Source of the DNA: JBBABP01 sp041657585
GTDB lineage: Bacteria; Patescibacteriota; Gracilibacteria; Absconditabacterales; Absconditicoccaceae
Direction: 5' to 3'
Length of the DNA: 20,755 bases
Assembly: GCA_041657585.1 (NCBI GenBank)
Contig: JBBABP010000013.1
Coordinates: 1 to 20,755, forward strand
Both the position numbers and the translations under genes were made by a program. Shown here piece after piece: positions 16,379 to 20,755 of this stretch. The notes beneath the pieces were generated by a model. The model saw only the letters and a list, made by a program, of their open reading frames with translations. It did not search any database and was not told the origin of the DNA. The number at the start of each line of letters is the position of its first letter. Position 1 is the stretch's first letter.

Positions 16379-19300
16379 ATGAACAAAGGTAAATTTGATG
16401 CTTTGGTTGTAAAATTAGCCTCAGTTGAAGATATTGAAAAGTGGTCACATTGAGTTGTAGATAATCCTGATACTGTTAATTATAGAACATGAAAACCCAA
16501 ACAATGATGATTGTTTTGTGAATCGATTTTTTGACCAGTGAAAAATTATGAATGTAGCTGTGGAAAATACAAATGAATAAGATACAAATGAATCGTTTGT
16601 GAGAGATGTGGAGTAGAGGTTACCAGCTCAAGAGTTAGAAGATCTAGAATGTGACACATAGAATTAGCATCTCCAGTTCTTCATACATGGTACAAGTCTA
16701 GTCCATCTTGATGAGTGCATCAGCTTTTAAATTTATCTTCAAATGAGATAGATAAAATTTTGACGTTTGTAAAATATGTTTTGACTGAAGAAAAAACTGC
16801 TGATTACAAAAAAATAATTAAAGAAAGAGTAAAACAAGATTATGAACTTAGACTTAAAGAATTGGAAAAATTGTATAAAGATGAATTATGAAAATTAGAA
16901 AAAGAAAAAACAACTAAAAAAAATGATGAAATAGAAAAATTATACAAAGATAATAAAGAATCGTTAGATAAAGAACAAAATAGAGTAAAGTCAGTGATAG
17001 CTGATCTAGATTTTTGATCTACTATTTTGGAAAGTGATTATAGAAATATTTTTTCAAAATATACTGATATAGTTACTTTTCAATCTTGACCTGAAGCTTT
17101 GTTAAAAATGCTTCAAAGCATTAACGTTGAAAAAGAAATCAAAATTAAAATCAAAAAATTTTCTGAAATTAAATCCGAGGAACAAAAAAGAAAAACAATC
17201 AGCCTAATAAAACTTCTTATAAATTTATATATTTCTTGAGTTAGACCAGAAAATATGATGATCAAAAAGTTGCCTGTCATACCGCCTGATCTTAGACCAG
17301 TTGTTCAGCTTGAATGATGAAAATTTGCGTCTTCTGATGTGAACCTTTTTTATAGGCGTGTGCTTATGAGAAACATCAGATTAAAAAAAATGATACAAGT
17401 CTGAATGCCTGATGTAGTTAAAAAAAATGAAATTAGATTATTACAAGAGTCAGTAAATAATTTATTAATTTGAGATAGAAGCTGAACTTGAAGTTTTGGT
17501 GCATGAGTAAAAGTTTTCAAATCGCTTTCTGATATGCTTTCAGGAAAGGAATGAATATTTAGAAAAAATTTACTTTGAAAAAGAGTTGATTATTCTTGAA
17601 GATCTATCATTACTGTTTGACCTGATCTTAGACTTGATGAATGTTGATTGCCTTTGTATATAGCAGTTAAAATGTTCACTCCTTTCATTATATGAAAACT
17701 TATAGAGAAGAAGATAGTTTATACTCCAAAACAAGCTGAAAAATTAATCAAAGAAGAATCTCCATTGGCGTTGAAATTTTTGGAAGAAGTAATCAAAGAT
17801 AAATATGTTTTATTAAATCGTGCTCCTACTTTGCATAGATTATCTATTGAAGCGTTCAAAATAAAATTAATGCCGGGTAAAACAATCAGAATTCATCCTT
17901 TGGTTTGTCCAGCATTTAATGCCGATTTTGATTGAGATCAGATGGCCGTGCATTTGCCAATATCTGATGAAGCACAAAAAGAAGCAAAAGAATTAATTGC
18001 TGCAGATAAAAATATCCTTAAACCATGATCTTGAGACCCTACAATTACTCATTCTCAAGATATGGTATTGTGAATATATTATCTTACAGATTGTTTTGAT
18101 CTTAGATATCCTGATTATAACACAGAAGAATTGTGGGAGAAAAAATCTCCTTTAAAGTGAATATTTGAATCTATAGAAGATGTTTTGGATAGTTATTATA
18201 ATTGAAATATTGTCGTAAAAGATAAAATAATGCTAATTTATAATTCTAAAGTTTTCAACACTACAGTTTGAAGAGTAATATTCAATAATATTTTGCCAGA
18301 AAAAATAAGATTTATAAATGAAAAAGTAAAAATAAAAGATCTTAAAAAAATTCTTAGTAAGATTTTTGATGAATATGATATGCCAGTAACTGTTAGAGTT
18401 GCTGATGATATAAAAGATTTATGATTTATGTATTCTACGATATGAGCAACATCTGTTAATGTATTAGCAATGACTGTACCTAAAGAAAAATCAGAATTAT
18501 TGAGGCAATGAGATGAAGAATCAAATGAAATTTATAAATATTATTTTAAATGATTTTTTTCTGAAGAAGAAAAACATAGATTGATAATAACTTTATGGAC
18601 AAATACAAAAACTAAAATAGAAAATATATTAAAATGAACTACTTGACCATGACAAGACTTGTACACAATGGTTGATTCTTGAGCTAGATGATCACAAACT
18701 CACATGACTCAGATATCTGGTATGAAATGACTTGTTGTAAATCCAAGATGAGAAATTATAGAATTGCCAATCAAATGAAGTTTTGTGGAATGACTTAGAC
18801 CTATAGAATATTTTATATCTGCTCATGCATGAAGAAAATGAAAAGCAGATACTGCTTTGAGAACAGCTGAATCATGATATTTAACAAGAAAATTGTGTGA
18901 TGCTTCACAAGAAGTTATAATAAGAGAAACAGATTGTTGAACAGATAAGTATGTTATTTTTTCTAGACAAGAATTGGAATTATCATGAGAAAAATTTCAT
19001 ACTGTTGTTTATGGTAAAATTTTAGCTGAAGATATCAAAGATAAAGAATGAAACATTATATTAAATAATTGAGATATGCTTGATAAAGAAGGTATGCAAA
19101 TATTAGAAGATCTGAAAGTAGATACGCTTAAACTTAGATCTCCTTTGACTTGTCAGACAATAAGTTGAGTATGTCAAAAATGTTACTGAATGGATCTTTC
19201 AAACAGAAGGATGGTTCAATTATGAGTTCCTGTTTGAATTATAGCGGCTCAATCTATTTGAGAGCCAGCTACTCAGTTAACGATGCAAACATTCCATCAT

Positions 19301-20194
19301 GGATGAGTTGCTTGATGAGAAGATATGACACAAGGTATAGACAGAATTAAACAGTTATTTGAAGTTAGAGCTCCAAAAATAGCAGCGATTATTGCTCCTT
19401 TTGATGGCAAAGTTTCTTTTTATGAATCATGAAAAATAAGATATATAACAATTACTTCTGAGTATCAAAAGAAAAATTATTTAGTTAAAAGTTGATATTC
19501 TTTGGATGTAAGGAAATGAGATAAACTTATAAAATGATGAATATATGCTAGTAAATGAAGAAGTAAATTAAAAATAAAAGAAGATTGAGATGTTTTGGAA
19601 GCACATAAAGATCATATAATATTATGAGTACAAGAAATATTTACGAAACCTTTAATTTGAATAGCTCCATTGAAAAATAGGTCTTGAACAAATGTATTCA
19701 AATGAGAAATTTTAACTAACTGATCATTGGATATTAGAGAATATAAAAATGTTGTATGAGATTTACAAACACAAAAATATATTATTAAAGAAACGAAAAA
19801 AGTTTATATGTCTCAATGACAAGATCTAAATGACAAACATATAGAGGTTGTAGTTAAACAATTATTCTCAAAGGTATTTATAGAAGATTCTTGAGATAGT
19901 AGTTTCATACCTTGAATACATGTTAGATATGAAGAATTTATGAAGGTGAACAAAGATTTGGAAAAGGCATGAAAAAGACCAGCTACTTGAAGAAGACTTA
20001 TTTTGTGATTGACTAATATTGCAAAAGAAACTAATTCTTGGTTATCAGCCGCATCTTTCCAAGAAACAATCAGAGTTATGGTTGGGGCATCTTTGAAATG
20101 AGCAATAGATGAATTGTCTGACTTAAAATCAAACGTAATTATATGAAGATTATTGCCAGTTTGAGAGATATTTAGAAGTACGTATACTGATTAA
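16379..20194 (+). CDS. rpoC: DNA-directed RNA polymerase subunit beta'
   Basis: A 1271-residue partner of RpoB that carries the catalytic Mg site NADFDGDQM with D516, D518 and D520; the Gly of this universal motif is a TGA codon. The N-terminal zinc site uses C59, C61, C74 and C77 (ECSCGKYKG and CERCGVEV). The second zinc site uses C853, C925, C932 and C935 (TDCGT, CQTISGVCQKCYG). Other landmarks are GKRVDYSGRSIITVGPDL, NRAPTLHRLSIEAF, the bridge-helix region SGARGSQTHMTQISGM with ELPIKGSFVEGL, and the C-terminal SWLSAASFQETIRV. A charged, helical insertion of about 65 residues lies near 140-205, between the clamp start and the lid region. No CGA codon was found in the gene, and Trp is TGG. 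The frame is continuous throughout. Confidence 0.97.
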
Positions 20195-20337
20195 ATTAAA
20201 ACCCACCAAATAAAGAGGCGGGCAGGGATTAAAAAACTAAAATATTAAAAAACTAAAAAAGCATTGAAATTATATATCAGATTTGTATAAACATTGTTCA
20301 CAATTTATAATTATTAATTTATAATTTATATATTCAA
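20195..20337. other. Non-coding gap between rpoC and rpmA
   Basis: A short GC-richer patch (CCCACC near 20204, GGCGGGCAGGG near 20217) is followed by repeats of TTAAAAAACTAAAA and then an AT-rich leader with TTATAATT words. The patch could form only an imperfect stem and has no U-run, so no terminator is called. No gene was found. Confidence 0.5.
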
Positions 20338-20610
20338 ATGGCACACAAAAAAGCATGATGATCAGCAAAAAATCTTAGAGACTCCAAACCAAAGTATAGA
20401 TGAGTCAAAAAATTTTGATGACAACAAGTTTTAGCATGAAACATAATCATTAGACAAAAATGATCAAAATATGAGTGTTGAAAAAATACTTATATGGGAA
20501 AAGATTTTACTATACATGCAAAAATAGATTGAGTTGTCGCATTTAGAAAAAAGAAACTTGCTAGTTTCAATTGAAAAAAATATTTAAAAACTGTTGTTGA
20601 TACAAAATAA
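20338..20610 (+). CDS. rpmA: Large-subunit ribosomal protein L27 (bL27)
   Basis: A 90-residue protein beginning MAHKKAGGSAKNLRDSKPKY, the typical start of L27. Its N-terminal tail reaches the peptidyl-transferase centre of the 50S subunit. GGQQVLAGNIIIRQKGSKYECGKNTYMGKDFTIHAKIDG covers the rest of the conserved domain; both glycines of AGGS are TGA. There is no cleavable N-terminal extension of the Firmicutes type. Usually rpmA follows rplU (L21); here it lies 143 bases after rpoC, and no rplU is visible in the window. Confidence 0.96.
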
Positions 20611-20755
20611 AAAAAGCTTCAAAGGTTTTAGAGGCCTCAAAGGCTACAAAGGTTTAACGTGTAGGTTAAAAACTTTTGTTTTCCAATATTCATTCAAATT
20701 ACAAATATTCAAATTACTAATCTATTTATTATTTATTATTATGACATGACTATAG
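20611..20755. other. Non-coding right edge after rpmA
   Basis: The first part repeats the word CAAAGG (CTTCAAAGGTTTTAGAGG, CCTCAAAGGCTACAAAGG) and is related in inverse to 12340-12350. It is followed by an inverted copy of the boilerplate repeat (CATTCAAATTACAAATATTCAAATT, about 20689-20714). The ATG at 20746 could open a gene beyond the window, whereas the ATG at 20741 meets TAG after four codons. Nothing else was recognised. Confidence 0.5.

Noticed and set aside
19150..19350. 66-residue frame inside rpoC
   Set aside because: It is in another frame; the rpoC frame here contains the zinc-site Cys 925, 932 and 935 and the QSIGEPATQLTMQTFHHGG motif.
20204..20226. Terminator after rpoC
   Set aside because: The CCCACC/GGCGGG stem has a central mismatch and no U-run follows.
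198..20610. Many apparent pseudogenes or frameshifts caused by in-frame TGA
   Set aside because: TGA falls at conserved glycine positions and all frames continue to a TAA or TAG at the expected family length, so this is recoding and not decay.
20741..20755. Start of a new gene at the right edge from ATG 20741
   Set aside because: That frame reads ATG ACA TGA CTA TAG and stops after four codons; only the ATG at 20746 stays open, and nine bases are too few to call.

Overview
The window reads as chromosomal DNA of a very AT-rich member of the Absconditabacteria/Gracilibacteria group (SR1/BD1-5). Almost every long gene is interrupted by TGA under the standard code but becomes one intact, full-length protein when TGA is read as glycine. 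TGA occupies glycines that are fixed in the families: the Gly of the RNA polymerase NADFDGD motif, and all three glycines of the GGGKDS motif of MurL. The codon CGA also falls where tryptophan is expected (RpoB EMEV-W-SLEAY, AspRS G-W-LH), while arginine is written AGA, AGG, CGT or CGC. TGA=Gly plus CGA=Trp matches the code described for Absconditabacterales (NCBI table 37), so all proteins below are translated that way.

Layout. Positions 1-70 (minus) hold the start of a possible IS1595-type transposase. Positions 198-1508 carry aspS of archaeal type. After a palindromic repeat, 1740-4160 encodes an 806-residue membrane protein that joins an LtaS-like phosphoglycerol-transferase domain to a glycerophosphodiesterase domain. 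A peptidoglycan precursor locus follows: murD (minus), a small two-helix membrane protein (minus) and murL (plus). Together murD and murL suggest that D-glutamate is made by adding L-Glu and then epimerising it on the nucleotide precursor. The stop codon of murL lies inside a 14-nt tandem repeat. A small unknown protein (7748-7984) precedes the second half.

From about 8040 to 20610 all genes lie on the plus strand and make one long gene-expression cluster. A promoter and a ribosomal protein L10 leader come first, followed by rplJ, rplL, rpsB, a membrane protein, tsf, an S6-S18 fusion, rpmH, rpoB, rpoC and rpmA. It merges blocks (L10-L12-rpoBC, S2-EF-Ts, S6-S18, L34, L27) that are separate in most bacteria.

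Intergenic regions hold AT-rich boilerplate words (GGAATTTGGAATTAGG, AATGAATATTTGTAATT), short tandem repeats and small hairpins. Starts are nearly all preceded by AT-rich sequence without a Shine-Dalgarno motif. No tRNA, rRNA or CRISPR array was seen. The most noteworthy items are the S6-S18 fusion, the LtaS-GDPD fusion, the MurD/MurL pair and the double codon reassignment.
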